Source: JAENVU01 sp964544295
Lineage (GTDB): Bacteria; Actinomycetota; Acidimicrobiia; IMCC26256; JAENVU01
Assembly (NCBI GenBank): GCA_964544295.1
Contig: CAZJBJ010000012.1
Span: 1 to 43,506, forward strand
Length of the DNA stretch: 43,506 nt
Direction of reading: 5' to 3'
The notes beneath the pieces were generated by a model, which made no database searches, was not told where the DNA came from, and worked only from the letters and a program-made list of their open reading frames with translations. Each line of letters begins with the position of its first letter. Position 1 is the first letter of the stretch. The position numbers were made by a program, and so were the translations under genes. Below are positions 7,374-15,587 of this stretch, one piece after another.

Positions 7374-8968
7374 CCGATCTTCAACGCCCGGGCGAGGAAG
7401 TACACGGCGGGGAGGCAGAACAGGATCGCGTCGAACCGGTCGAGCACGCCGCCGTGACCGGGCAGGATCGCACCGAAGTCCTTGATGCCGAGGTCCCGCT
7501 TGAGCATCGACTCGGCGAGGTCGCCGAGGGGCGCCATGACCGCGATGGTCAGACCGAGCGCGAAGGCATTGCCCAGGTGACCCCACGGATGGATGTTCTT
7601 CACGACGAGGACGGCGACGATGATGGCCCCGGTTGCTCCACCGATCAGGCCCTCGACCGTCTTGTTGGGTGAGATGGCCGGGGCGAGGCGGGTCTTGCCG
7701 AACTGCGAGCCGATGAAGAACCCGAACACGTCGTAGGCGATCACCGGGATCGCCACCCCGAAGATCAACCCGACGCCGTTCTCGGACGTGAGGAGGAGCC
7801 CGGCGAAGGCGCCGAGACCGCCGGTGTACATGAAGCCACCGATCGTCGCAGCGACGTTCACCACCGGACGGGTGTGGACCACCTCGAACACGAACCACAG
7901 CAGGGTGAAGATCATCACCAACGCCATCGTGAACGGGAAGGCGAACTCACCCCGGTGGTACGCGAGCGGCACGATCGTGACCGCGCCGAGCAACGCGATC
8001 AGCGTGGCCGGGCGGAAGCCGCGGGTGTGCAGGGCCTGGAACATCTCGAACGTGCAGAGGCCGACGATGACGGTGGCCAGCACCATCGACGCCGCCCGAC
8101 CGGCGGAGAGACAGACCAGTGCGAGTACGGCCATGCCGACGCCGGTGACCACCCGGATCATCACGTCCGGCCGTTCGGGCCCGAGATCGAGCAGATCCTC
8201 GTCACCGCCGTTCCGCGACGGGCGGGCGGCGGCGCTGGGCCGGGGGCGGGGGCTCGGCGTGGAGCGGACCCGACGGGCGGCGACCGCCCGCTCGAAGGCC
8301 ACGTCGTCGTCCTCGGGCGGGCTCGCCAGGGCGCTCAGATCGAGTTCGTCACCGGTTTCGGGCGCGAACGCCTCGAAGCTGTCGAGTTCCTCGTCGGTCC
8401 AGCCGGACGACGCACCGGTGCGGAATCGCATGCCGGAACCCGGCTCGGCCGACTCGTCACCACCGATGATCGGCACCTCGCCCGTCGCCGGCTCGGTCCA
8501 GTGGGGCAACCCGGCTGCGGTCGCCGCGCCGCTGACGAGCTCATCGGTGTCGTCGTCAGCGTCGACATCATCGACCCCGACGGGGCCGGCGTCGGCGGCC
8601 AAATCTTCGAGTGCGTCGAACGGGTCCTCCTCCTCGACCAGGATCGTTTCGAGATCGCGCGTGGCGTTGGGGTCCCAGGGCTCGTCGGCGTCGAGTTCGA
8701 TCGCGGGGTGTTCCGCGGTCGGATCCTCGTCGGCCACGGCGTCGCGGACCGGGCCGGGCGTCGAGTCACGCAAGCCGGTGAGGTCGGGACGTTCCGGAAC
8801 GTCGCCGGGACGAAGTTCGTCGTCACCGAGACGATGCGCCACGGCCCCCGATTCGATGACGGCCTGGGCCTCTTCGGCACCGATGATGCGCACGCCCTCG
8901 CCCGCGCTCGCCGGTGGCGTCGCCCGTCTTGCTGGATGCTCGTTGTCTTCGTCGTGACGGTCGGTCAC
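7370..8968 (-). CDS. cdsA: CdsA phosphatidate cytidylyltransferase with long acidic N-terminal extension
   Basis: Integral membrane enzyme making CDP-diacylglycerol for phospholipid synthesis. The C-terminal ~265 residues carry several transmembrane helices and the CDP-alcohol cytidylyltransferase signature (SPNKTVEG, then GDLAESMLKRD and KDFGAILPGHGGVLDR). Ahead of it lie ~265 hydrophilic residues, strongly acidic (runs of D and E) with a short Arg/Pro/Ser-rich stretch just before the first membrane helix. That is roughly double the normal family length. The GTG start at 8968 is preceded by a G-rich Shine-Dalgarno and the frame is uninterrupted, so the extension looks translated. Its role is unknown. 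Confidence 0.92.
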   Translation of the reverse strand: MTDRHDEDNEHPARRATPPASAGEGVRIIGAEEAQAVIESGAVAHRLGDDELRPGDVPERPDLTGLRDSTPGPVRDAVADEDPTAEHPAIELDADEPWDPNATRDLETILVEEEDPFDALEDLAADAGPVGVDDVDADDDTDELVSGAATAAGLPHWTEPATGEVPIIGGDESAEPGSGMRFRTGASSGWTDEELDSFEAFAPETGDELDLSALASPPEDDDVAFERAVAARRVRSTPSPRPRPSAAARPSRNGGDEDLLDLGPERPDVMIRVVTGVGMAVLALVCLSAGRAASMVLATVIVGLCTFEMFQALHTRGFRPATLIALLGAVTIVPLAYHRGEFAFPFTMALVMIFTLLWFVFEVVHTRPVVNVAATIGGFMYTGGLGAFAGLLLTSENGVGLIFGVAIPVIAYDVFGFFIGSQFGKTRLAPAISPNKTVEGLIGGATGAIIVAVLVVKNIHPWGHLGNAFALGLTIAVMAPLGDLAESMLKRDLGIKDFGAILPGHGGVLDRFDAILFCLPAVYFLARALKIG

Positions 8969-9004
8969 GGCAATACCCCCCGTGGCGCACGAAGAACTCC
9001 GCGC

Positions 9005-9010
9005 ACCCTA
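9005..9010 (-). promoter_or_regulatory. Candidate -10 box (TAGGGT) ahead of cdsA
   Basis: TAGGGT on the minus strand lies about 36 nt upstream of the cdsA GTG in the 90-bp gap after frr, leaving room for a short leader and its G-rich Shine-Dalgarno. No clear -35 is visible. It would let the cdsA-dxr-rseP group be transcribed independently of frr. Confidence 0.3.
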
Positions 9011-9058
9011 GACCCGATGGGCCCGTCGAACCCGTACCTCACGGTCCGGGTGCCCCGA

Positions 9059-9622
9059 TCAGACTTCCAAGAGCTCATGTTCCTTGTGCCCCAGGAGCTC
9101 GTCCACCTCGCCGACGACCTCGTGGGTCGCCTTCTCGAGGTCCTTCTCCAACCGATCCAACTCGTCGCGGGAGATCTCGCCGTTCTTCTCCAACGCCTCG
9201 AGTTCCTGACGGGCGTGCCGCCGCAGGTTACGGATCGCGACCTTGCCGTCCTCGGCCTGGCCCTTGACCACCTTCACCAGGTCCTTGCGTCGCTCCTGGG
9301 TCAGTTCCGGGAACACGAGGCGGATCACCTGGCCGTCGTTGCTCGGGTTGATGCCGAGGTCGCTCTGTTGCAGCGCCTTCTCGATCGCCCCGAGCGAACC
9401 GCGGTCGTACGGCGAGACCACGAGCACGCGGGCCTCCGGCACGCTGAACCCGGCGAGTTGCTGGAGCGGCACCTCGCTGCCGTAGTAGTCGACCCGGATC
9501 TTCTCGACCAGGGCCGGCGTGGCCCGGCCGGTGCGAACACTGGAGAACTCGCTCTTGAGGTGGTCGACCGCTTTCGCCATCTTGTCGCGGCAGTCGGCGA
9601 TGATCTCGGCCGGGGTCGCCAT
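9059..9622 (-). CDS. frr: Ribosome recycling factor
   Basis: RRF splits post-termination ribosomes together with EF-G. The 187-residue protein matches the family throughout: a helical start (AEIIADCRDKM), the SSVRTGRATPALVEKIRVDYYG segment, the central beta domain (VVSPYD, INPSNDG) and the long C-terminal helices (RRKDLVKVVKGQAEDGKVAIRN). A strong AAGGAGG lies 6 nt before the ATG, within the end of pyrH; pyrH and frr are 1 nt apart and clearly co-transcribed. Confidence 0.97.
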   Translation of the reverse strand: MATPAEIIADCRDKMAKAVDHLKSEFSSVRTGRATPALVEKIRVDYYGSEVPLQQLAGFSVPEARVLVVSPYDRGSLGAIEKALQQSDLGINPSNDGQVIRLVFPELTQERRKDLVKVVKGQAEDGKVAIRNLRRHARQELEALEKNGEISRDELDRLEKDLEKATHEVVGEVDELLGHKEHELLEV

Positions 9623-9623
9623 C

Positions 9624-10358
9624 TCAGGCCTCCTTCGTGCTCACGAGGGTACCGATCGGCTCCCCGGTGAGCGCCCGGCGGATGTTGCCGGGGGTCGACA
9701 CGTCGAACACGATGATCGGCAGTTCGTTGTCCATGCAGAACGTGATGGCCGTCGAATCCATCACCTTCAACCCCTGGTTGATGACCTCGAAGTGCGACAC
9801 CTCGGTCAACTTGACCGCGGTCGGATCGAGGCGGGGGTCGGCGCTGTACACGCCGTCGACGCCCGAGTGCGTGCCCTTCAGGACGGCGTCCGCACCCATC
9901 TCGGCCCCGCGCAGCGCAGCGGTGGTGTCGGTGGTGAAGTACGGGTTTCCGGTCCCGGCCGCGAACACGACGATCCGCCCCTTCTCGAGGTGGCGGATCG
10001 CCCGCAACGGGATGTAGGGCTCGGCCACCTTCGCCATCGTGATGGCGGTCTGCACCCGGGTGGGCTGGCCGACGCCTTCGAGGGCGTCCTGCAACGCCAA
10101 CGCGTTGATCACGGTGGCGAGCATGCCCATGTAGTCGGCCCGGGCCCGATCCATCCCGCGGGTCTTGCCCGCGATCCCCCGGAAGATGTTGCCGCCACCG
10201 ACGACGATCGCGATCTCCAGATCGAGATCACGACGGGCGTCGGCGATCTCGGTCGCGATCCGCTGGACGATCGTCGCGTCGATGCCGAAGCCGATGTCTT
10301 CGGCGAAGGATTCACCCGAGAGCTTCAACACCACCCGGCGGAAGCGACTCCCCGCCAT
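9624..10358 (-). CDS. pyrH: UMP kinase
   Basis: Bacterial UMP kinase of the amino-acid-kinase fold; it phosphorylates UMP to UDP and is usually a regulated hexamer. Seen: the N-terminal VVLKLSGESFAE, the glycine-rich VVGGGNIFRG, GNPYFTTDTTAALR and the C-terminal IIVFDVSTPGNIRRAL. Length is 244 residues. GAGGA precedes the ATG by about 7 nt. It lies 3 nt from tsf and 1 nt from frr in the conserved rpsB-tsf-pyrH-frr operon. Confidence 0.97.
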   Translation of the reverse strand: MAGSRFRRVVLKLSGESFAEDIGFGIDATIVQRIATEIADARRDLDLEIAIVVGGGNIFRGIAGKTRGMDRARADYMGMLATVINALALQDALEGVGQPTRVQTAITMAKVAEPYIPLRAIRHLEKGRIVVFAAGTGNPYFTTDTTAALRGAEMGADAVLKGTHSGVDGVYSADPRLDPTAVKLTEVSHFEVINQGLKVMDSTAITFCMDNELPIIVFDVSTPGNIRRALTGEPIGTLVSTKEA

Positions 10359-10361
10359 GGG

Positions 10362-11207
10362 TCAGTCCTCACCGACCTTGATGCGGGTGAACCGCTTGAC
10401 GGTCACACCCGAACCGAGCCCGGAGACCAGCTTCGCGATCGTGGTCTTGGGTTCCTTGACGAAGCCCTGCTCGAGCAGGCAGTAGTCCTTGTAGAAGCCG
10501 TTGAGCCGACCGGTGACGATCTTCTCGATGACGTCGTCGGGCTTGCCCTCGTTGCGGGTCAGCTCGGTGAGGACTTCCCGCTCCTTCTCGATCGCGTCGG
10601 CGGGGACGTCGTCCTTGCTGACGAACCGCGGCGCCGCGCTCGCGATGTGGAGCGCGATGTCGTGGGCGACCTCCCGGGCTTTGGCGTCGTCGGGGCTGAC
10701 CCCGGCCAACTCCACCAGCACCCCGATGGTGCCCCGGTCGTTCTGGATGTGCTTGTACCCGTCGAGGATGCCGTCGGCCGACTCGTACCGGGCCACCCGG
10801 CCGAGTTCGATCCGCTCGCCGAGCTTGGAACCCATCTGGGTGATGGTCTCGCCGACCGTCGACCCGTCGTAGGCCTGACCGGCCAGATCGGCGTCGCCCT
10901 CGCGGGCCACCTGGTTCGCCAGCGCCCCGACGAAGTCCTTGAAGTCGGCACCCTTGGCGACGAAGTCGGTCTCGCAGTTGAGTTCGACGACCGCGGCCAC
11001 GCCACCCTCGACGACGACCTCGATCGCGCCCTGGTCCGCGGCCCGGCCCTCACGCTTGGCCGCGCCGGCCAGGCCCTTCTTCCGCAGCCAGTCCTTGGCC
11101 GCTTCGATGTCACCGCCCGTCTCCACGAGCGCCTTCTTGCAGTCCATCATGCCGGCACCGGTCAGTTTCCGGAGCAGCGCGACGTCCTTGGCGGCAATGT
11201 CAGCCAT
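10362..11207 (-). CDS. tsf: Elongation factor Ts
   Basis: Nucleotide-exchange factor for EF-Tu. N-terminal UBA-like domain (VALLRKLTGAGMMDCKKALVETGGDIEAA), then the core with NCETDFVAKG and the dimerisation region. Length is 281 residues from the ATG at 11207, which matches the standard MADI start and follows a GGTGAG Shine-Dalgarno; an ATG 12 nt further upstream is less likely. The start overlaps the rpsB stop by 8 bp. Confidence 0.96.
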   Translation of the reverse strand: MADIAAKDVALLRKLTGAGMMDCKKALVETGGDIEAAKDWLRKKGLAGAAKREGRAADQGAIEVVVEGGVAAVVELNCETDFVAKGADFKDFVGALANQVAREGDADLAGQAYDGSTVGETITQMGSKLGERIELGRVARYESADGILDGYKHIQNDRGTIGVLVELAGVSPDDAKAREVAHDIALHIASAAPRFVSKDDVPADAIEKEREVLTELTRNEGKPDDVIEKIVTGRLNGFYKDYCLLEQGFVKEPKTTIAKLVSGLGSGVTVKRFTRIKVGED

Positions 11208-12252
11208 TCGTGCTCTCACCTGCTTGTTCGGGTGCCGCGTCCGCGGCGGCTGGTTCGGGTGCCGCGTCCGCGGCGGGAGTCGACGGGGTCACGGTCTCGC
11301 CCGAGGCCTCCGCGGCATCGAGCCCGGCGGCGTCGGTCCCCAGCACCGGCGCGTCGGTCGCGGCTGCGTCTGCGGCTGCGTCTGCGGCGGGGGCGTCGGC
11401 GGCCTTGGCCTTGGCTTCGGCGAGTCGCTGCTCGCGCGCCGCCTGCTGGGCCGCGGCCTCGTTGCGGGCCTTGGCCTGCGCCTCGGCCTTCGCCTTCTCC
11501 TCTTCGGGCGTCAGCGGCTTCGGTGCCACCGTCTCGGCCTTCGTGCCCGGACGCGCGCCCTTCTTCTGGGCGAGGTGGCGTCCTTCGTCGACCGCGTCGG
11601 CGATGACTCGACACATGAGGTTCGACGAGCGGATCGCGTCGTCGTTGCCCGGGATGACGTACTGGATGATGTCCGGGTCGCAGTTCGTGTCGACGATCGC
11701 GACGACCGGAATGCCAAGGCGGTTCGCCTCGGTGACCGCGATGTGCTCCTGCTTGGTGTCGATCACGAAGATCGCGCTCGGGAGCTTCTCGAGGTTGCGG
11801 ATCCCGCCGAGGTTCCGATCCAGCTTGACGACCTCGCGCTTGACCTTGAGGCCTTCCTTCTTGATCATCTGCTCGACCTCACCGGTCGCCACGAGGCGCT
11901 CCATCTCGCGGAGCTTGGCCACACGGGTGTGGACCGTCTGGAAGTTGGTGAGCATCCCGCCCAACCAGCGGTAGTTCACGTACGGCATGCCGCAGCGCTG
12001 GGCCATCTGCTGGATGGGCTCGCGGGCCTGCTTCTTGGTCCCGACGAAGAGCACGGTGCCGCCATCGGCGACGGTGCTGCGGACGAAGCGGTAGGCGGTG
12101 TCGATCCGTTCCAGGGTCTGCTGGAGATCGACGATGTAGATGCCATTGCGTTCACCGAAGATGAACCGGCGCATCTTCGGGTTCCAACGGCGCGTCTGGT
12201 GACCGAAGTGCACTCCGGCCTCCAGCAGCTGTTTCATGGTGACGACAGCCAC
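11200..12252 (-). CDS. rpsB: 30S ribosomal protein S2 with long Ala/Glu-rich tail
   Basis: S2 sits on the solvent side of the small subunit. The core is fully conserved (MKQLLEAGVHFGHQTRRWNP, LFVGTKKQA, YVNYRWLGGMLTN, IPVVAIVDTNCDPD). After about residue 255 comes a ~95-residue tail made almost only of A, E, P, T and D, with in-frame DNA repeats. I chose the GTG at 12252, giving MAVVTMKQLL as in other actinobacterial S2, with AGGAAAGGA just upstream. The 190-bp leader holds a strong hairpin (12355-12424). Confidence 0.96.
   Translation of the reverse strand: MAVVTMKQLLEAGVHFGHQTRRWNPKMRRFIFGERNGIYIVDLQQTLERIDTAYRFVRSTVADGGTVLFVGTKKQAREPIQQMAQRCGMPYVNYRWLGGMLTNFQTVHTRVAKLREMERLVATGEVEQMIKKEGLKVKREVVKLDRNLGGIRNLEKLPSAIFVIDTKQEHIAVTEANRLGIPVVAIVDTNCDPDIIQYVIPGNDDAIRSSNLMCRVIADAVDEGRHLAQKKGARPGTKAETVAPKPLTPEEEKAKAEAQAKARNEAAAQQAAREQRLAEAKAKAADAPAADAAADAAATDAPVLGTDAAGLDAAEASGETVTPSTPAADAAPEPAAADAAPEQAGESTNG
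11226..11276 (-). repeat. In-frame tandem repeat in the rpsB tail
   Basis: Two identical 24-bp units (11226-11249 and 11253-11276), offset by 27 bp or nine codons, encode repeated Ala/Pro/Glu-type residues near the end of S2. A second pair of 12-bp units follows at 11362-11373 and 11374-11385. Both keep the reading frame. Confidence 0.8.
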
Positions 12253-12354
12253 GGGTGTCCTTTCCTCTGGTTGGTCCTCCGCCCGGTCAGCGCCACCGGA
12301 GGGTTCCGGAGACGACCATTGGAGTGCCGGGCGTGCGAGATCTCGAATCACCGA

Positions 12355-12424
12355 GGCGACCGAGTCGGGCGGCAGTGTAGTCGGGACCCCCCGGAACACT
12401 CCCAGCCGCCCGACTCGCCTCGCC
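12355..12424 (-). promoter_or_regulatory. Strong hairpin between the propeller gene and rpsB, with TACACT box in its arm
   Basis: A 13-bp perfect inverted repeat (12361-12373 with 12405-12417) is extended inward by AGTGT/ACACT (12374-12378 with 12396-12400) and outward by GGCGA/TCGCC (12355-12359 with 12420-12424). It begins 20 nt after the stop of the upstream propeller gene, so it may terminate that transcript. Read on the minus strand its distal arm also contains TACACT (12374-12379), a plausible -10 box for rpsB. It could instead be part of an S2 autoregulatory leader. No T-tract follows. Confidence 0.55.
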
Positions 12425-12443
12425 CCGGGCCTGCGGACGCCGT

Positions 12444-13679
12444 CTACCTGGCCCCCACCGGCCGCCGCAGCAACCCCGGTGCATAGGCGATGACCTGCCC
12501 GTATTGCACCCTCGACTGGGCGTAGACCACCCGATGGGTGGCCGCGCCGAGGCTGGTCGGCACCCCGACCGATTCGCGCGAGCCCAGCCGAGCACCCGTG
12601 CGGGCGTCGATGGTGTGGATCTGCGCGAACGAGTCGTGCACCACCATCAGGCCGTCGACCACCACCGGCGAGTCCGCCAGTACCGGCCCGGGGAGGGTGG
12701 TCCGCCAGCGGACGGCGCCGGTCTCGACCGAGACCGAGAACGCGGTGCCGAACGAATCGACGCCGATCACCGTCGGGCCGACCGGCACCAGGCCCATCGT
12801 CGCCTCCGCCCCCGACCGCAGGGGCCGGGACCAGCGCGACCGGCCGTCGGCGAGCGCGAACGCCCGCAACGCACCCGCATCGCCGTTCCCGGTGACCACG
12901 AGCAGGCTCGAGCCGACGACGGCCGGGATGCCGGTGTCGCGGTCGAGGGTCACACTCCACCGGACCGTTCCGGTCCGGGCGTCCAGCACCTGGATCCGGG
13001 TGTCGGTGTCAGTGCCGGAGCCGGCCACCACCGACATGCTCGCCGCATCGGCCACGAGCGGGCCGCGGGGCGGGGCCGGCTGTGCGGCCGTCCAGCGCAC
13101 CGCCCCGGTTGCCGCATCGAGACCGGTGAGACCGCCGTGATCGGTGGCCGTGACCACGACCGCGTCCGGCCCGTCGCCGACGATCGCGACCCCGCGGGCC
13201 CGATCGGTCGGATCCTCGATCGGGTGGCGCCACCGGGAGGTGCCGTCGGCACGGGCGAGGAGTTCGAAGCCGTCGGTCGCGCCGACCGCGACCGCGTCCC
13301 GGTTCACGGCGAGGTACGGGTCCGCGTTCGTGACCTCGGCGACCCAGCGTTCTTCCCCCGAGTCGGCGGACAACGCCGTCACCGAATACGGGCCGGCGGC
13401 GTAGACGTCGGCACCGTCGACCACCATCGCGGTGGGGTCGGCGAGGAAGCTGTGCGACCACACCGGCTGAATGTCGGCACGGTGGCGGGTGTCGAACGGA
13501 TCAGCGTGACCGACGCGGGAGCCGGCTGCGAGCTTGCGGGGCCCGTCCGAGTCGGCCAGACCGACGACGCCGAGGGCGGCGACCGCGGTCACGAGCAGGC
13601 TCGCGCCGACGATCCACGGCCACGACGAACGCCGAGCCGCCGGTCCTGGGGGTGCTGGTGGTGCTGGTTGCTGGTGCAT
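12444..13679 (-). CDS. Membrane-anchored PQQ/quinoprotein-like beta-propeller protein
   Basis: A 411-residue protein. After a proline-rich cytoplasmic start, residues ~22-42 form one transmembrane helix (signal anchor), followed by a large extracytoplasmic region of repeated blades with the pattern ...DxxTGxxRWxxxL... (for example DAATGAVRW, DARTGTVRW, SVETGAVRW, DARTGARLG). This is the PQQ-like or BamB-like beta-propeller fold. No enzyme residues can be assigned; such proteins are usually binding or scaffold modules. GGAGG lies just before the ATG. It sits between the M23-lipase gene and rpsB in the same orientation, an unusual insertion in a conserved neighbourhood. Confidence 0.8.
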   Translation of the reverse strand: MHQQPAPPAPPGPAARRSSWPWIVGASLLVTAVAALGVVGLADSDGPRKLAAGSRVGHADPFDTRHRADIQPVWSHSFLADPTAMVVDGADVYAAGPYSVTALSADSGEERWVAEVTNADPYLAVNRDAVAVGATDGFELLARADGTSRWRHPIEDPTDRARGVAIVGDGPDAVVVTATDHGGLTGLDAATGAVRWTAAQPAPPRGPLVADAASMSVVAGSGTDTDTRIQVLDARTGTVRWSVTLDRDTGIPAVVGSSLLVVTGNGDAGALRAFALADGRSRWSRPLRSGAEATMGLVPVGPTVIGVDSFGTAFSVSVETGAVRWRTTLPGPVLADSPVVVDGLMVVHDSFAQIHTIDARTGARLGSRESVGVPTSLGAATHRVVYAQSRVQYGQVIAYAPGLLRRPVGAR

Positions 13680-13739
13680 GAGACCTCCATGTCTCGTGGG
13701 TTGGATTGGTACGGGTGGTGCGATCGCGACCGGCCGGGC

Positions 13740-15485
13740 TCAGCCCAGGCCGACGGGTTGGCCGGGGAGCGGCACGGGGATACGGGTCGCCCGGGCAATG
13801 GTGTGGCCGAGCGTCAGTTCGGCTCGCCGGATCAGGACCGGCTCGACCGCCCCCCGGACGCCCTCGAGCCAGCCGACACAACTCGGCGAACGTTGTTCGA
13901 GCGCCAGCCGGACCTCGCGCATCGCGGCGGGGTCGTCGACGATCGCCGAGTGGTCACCGATGCCGTCGGGATCGGTCATGACGTGACGGGCTCCCGGTGC
14001 CTCGGTCTGACCGGCGGGGACCACGACATCGTCGTCGGCCCCGACCGAGGTGAGGTCCATCTGCTCGGGCAGTGGCTTCCTCCACACCTTGCGCATCAGC
14101 CCCGAGTCCTCGGCCAGCTGGCGGGTCGAGCGGCCACCGGAGGGTGGCAGGGCCCCACCGGCCAAGGACTCCGCCCGCTCCAGGATCGCCTTCCCCTGGG
14201 GGCTGGACCCGATCTCGGCGGCGATGCTCGCCGCCGGGGCGCCCCGATGCGGCGAGGAGAGGGTGACCACGGTGCCGAGGGGCGGCAGCAACGAATCGGC
14301 CGGGTCGTACACCAGCTGCATGAAGACGTCGACGAGCACGCCCCCCTGCGAGTGTGCGATCAGGTCGACCTCCCGGCCGGGCTGGTCGTGCTGCATCGTC
14401 CGGAGCTGGTCTCGCAGCGCGTAGGCCTTGACGACCAGGTCACCCCACGTGTCCGACGGTGCGTACGCCGCCCCGTCCGGGGCGTAGGAGAACCACTCGG
14501 TCTCGTCGACGTGGTAGCCGAGCGCCTTGGTGTCGAGCCCGAACGTGTGGCCCGTCCGACGGTCGGTCCGGCTGTTGATGCCACCGACGGCCATCAGGCG
14601 GTGGCCGGAACCGCCACCACCGGGGCCAGGTCCGGCATCGGCCGGGCTCGTGCAGTCGGAGCGGGAGTGCACGTAGGCGGCGAATCGTGACGCCATGGCC
14701 CGGGCGTCGGACAGCGCGGCGCCGAGCGGGGTGTGGGCGAGGACGAAGCGCGTCGCCAGGACCGACGGTGTCGCGAGCACCGCGCCGACGCGGATCCACC
14801 CGCTGAAGAACGACCCGGCCGCCCCGACCGCCCGATCCCACCAGTCGGGCTCGGGTTCGGGTTCGAGGCCGGGAATCCCACGCGGCAACGACAGGCTTTC
14901 GGCGAGCGTGCGGGCCTCCCCGGCGGGCGAGCGCAGGCCCTCCTGCTCCGCGTGATGGGCGGGCACCAGGCGCACGACGGCCGCGAGGTCGAGCGGCACG
15001 AACAGTTGCATCGGATCCACGGAGGTCTCGCCGACGCGGAGCCCGAAGTGCACGACGCCGACCTCGTGGTCCGGGCCGGTGCCACCCGCCGCGCCGAGGA
15101 CCTGGCCGCTCACCACCCGTTGGCCGCGGCGAACGTCGACCCGGGCGAGGAAGGACACCGAGGTGCGGAGACCGCCGCCGTGGTCGACGACGACGTGGAG
15201 CGAACCGGCAACCGAACCGGCGAAGCTCACGGTCCCGGCGTGGGCCGCGACCACCGGGGTTCCCGGGGCGGCGACGAGGTCCGCGCCCCGATGGCCCGGT
15301 CCGTAGGTGGAGCGGGGAGCGACGAACGGCCGGCGGACGGCACCGGGCACCGGACGCACCCAGCCCGTGGCGCCGACGTCGGCCGTCACACGGTCGGCGG
15401 CGGCAGCGTCGGCCGGCAGGGCGGCGCAGGTGAGCACCGCCGCCAGGGTCGCCGCGACTGCGGCGAGAACAGTTCTTCCACCCAC
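13740..15485 (-). CDS. Secreted M23 (LytM-like) domain fused to an alpha/beta-hydrolase (lipase-like) domain
   Basis: 581 residues with a Sec signal peptide (residues 1-30, AAVLTCAALPADA). Residues ~45-165 are an M23/LytM domain: HRGAD supplies His65 and Asp69 of the zinc site, but the usual HxH motif reads VVH (Val144, Val145, His146), so one ligand is lost and the peptidase may be inactive. A Pro/Glu linker and helical region follow, then from about residue 295 an alpha/beta-hydrolase with the nucleophile elbow AHSQGG (Ser378) and candidate Asp (GADDDVVVP) and His (GDHSAIVDD). GGGAGGG lies before the GTG start. It occupies the position of the M23 gene normally found between whiG and rpsB. 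Confidence 0.8.
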   Translation of the reverse strand: MGGRTVLAAVAATLAAVLTCAALPADAAAADRVTADVGATGWVRPVPGAVRRPFVAPRSTYGPGHRGADLVAAPGTPVVAAHAGTVSFAGSVAGSLHVVVDHGGGLRTSVSFLARVDVRRGQRVVSGQVLGAAGGTGPDHEVGVVHFGLRVGETSVDPMQLFVPLDLAAVVRLVPAHHAEQEGLRSPAGEARTLAESLSLPRGIPGLEPEPEPDWWDRAVGAAGSFFSGWIRVGAVLATPSVLATRFVLAHTPLGAALSDARAMASRFAAYVHSRSDCTSPADAGPGPGGGGSGHRLMAVGGINSRTDRRTGHTFGLDTKALGYHVDETEWFSYAPDGAAYAPSDTWGDLVVKAYALRDQLRTMQHDQPGREVDLIAHSQGGVLVDVFMQLVYDPADSLLPPLGTVVTLSSPHRGAPAASIAAEIGSSPQGKAILERAESLAGGALPPSGGRSTRQLAEDSGLMRKVWRKPLPEQMDLTSVGADDDVVVPAGQTEAPGARHVMTDPDGIGDHSAIVDDPAAMREVRLALEQRSPSCVGWLEGVRGAVEPVLIRRAELTLGHTIARATRIPVPLPGQPVGLG

Positions 15486-15587
15486 TGGGCCCTCCCGGGG
15501 CGTGCGCGGACACGGGAGGGGAAAGTGCGAGGGGAAGCGGGCGAAGCGTAGTCAGCGCGACATACGCCGCGCCAGGGGTGAAACTGC

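Noticed and set aside
7374..7898. N-terminal extension of Dxr by ~175 residues
   Set aside because: It lies wholly within cdsA in another frame; the family start fits the TTG at 7373 overlapping the cdsA stop.
9519..11606. A 695-codon plus-strand open frame opposite pyrH and tsf
   Set aside because: It is a high-GC shadow of firmly identified genes, with no motif or start signal.
12504..14690. A 728-codon plus-strand open frame opposite the propeller and M23-lipase genes
   Set aside because: Antisense shadow with Gly/Arg/Asp-rich composition and no recognisable domain.
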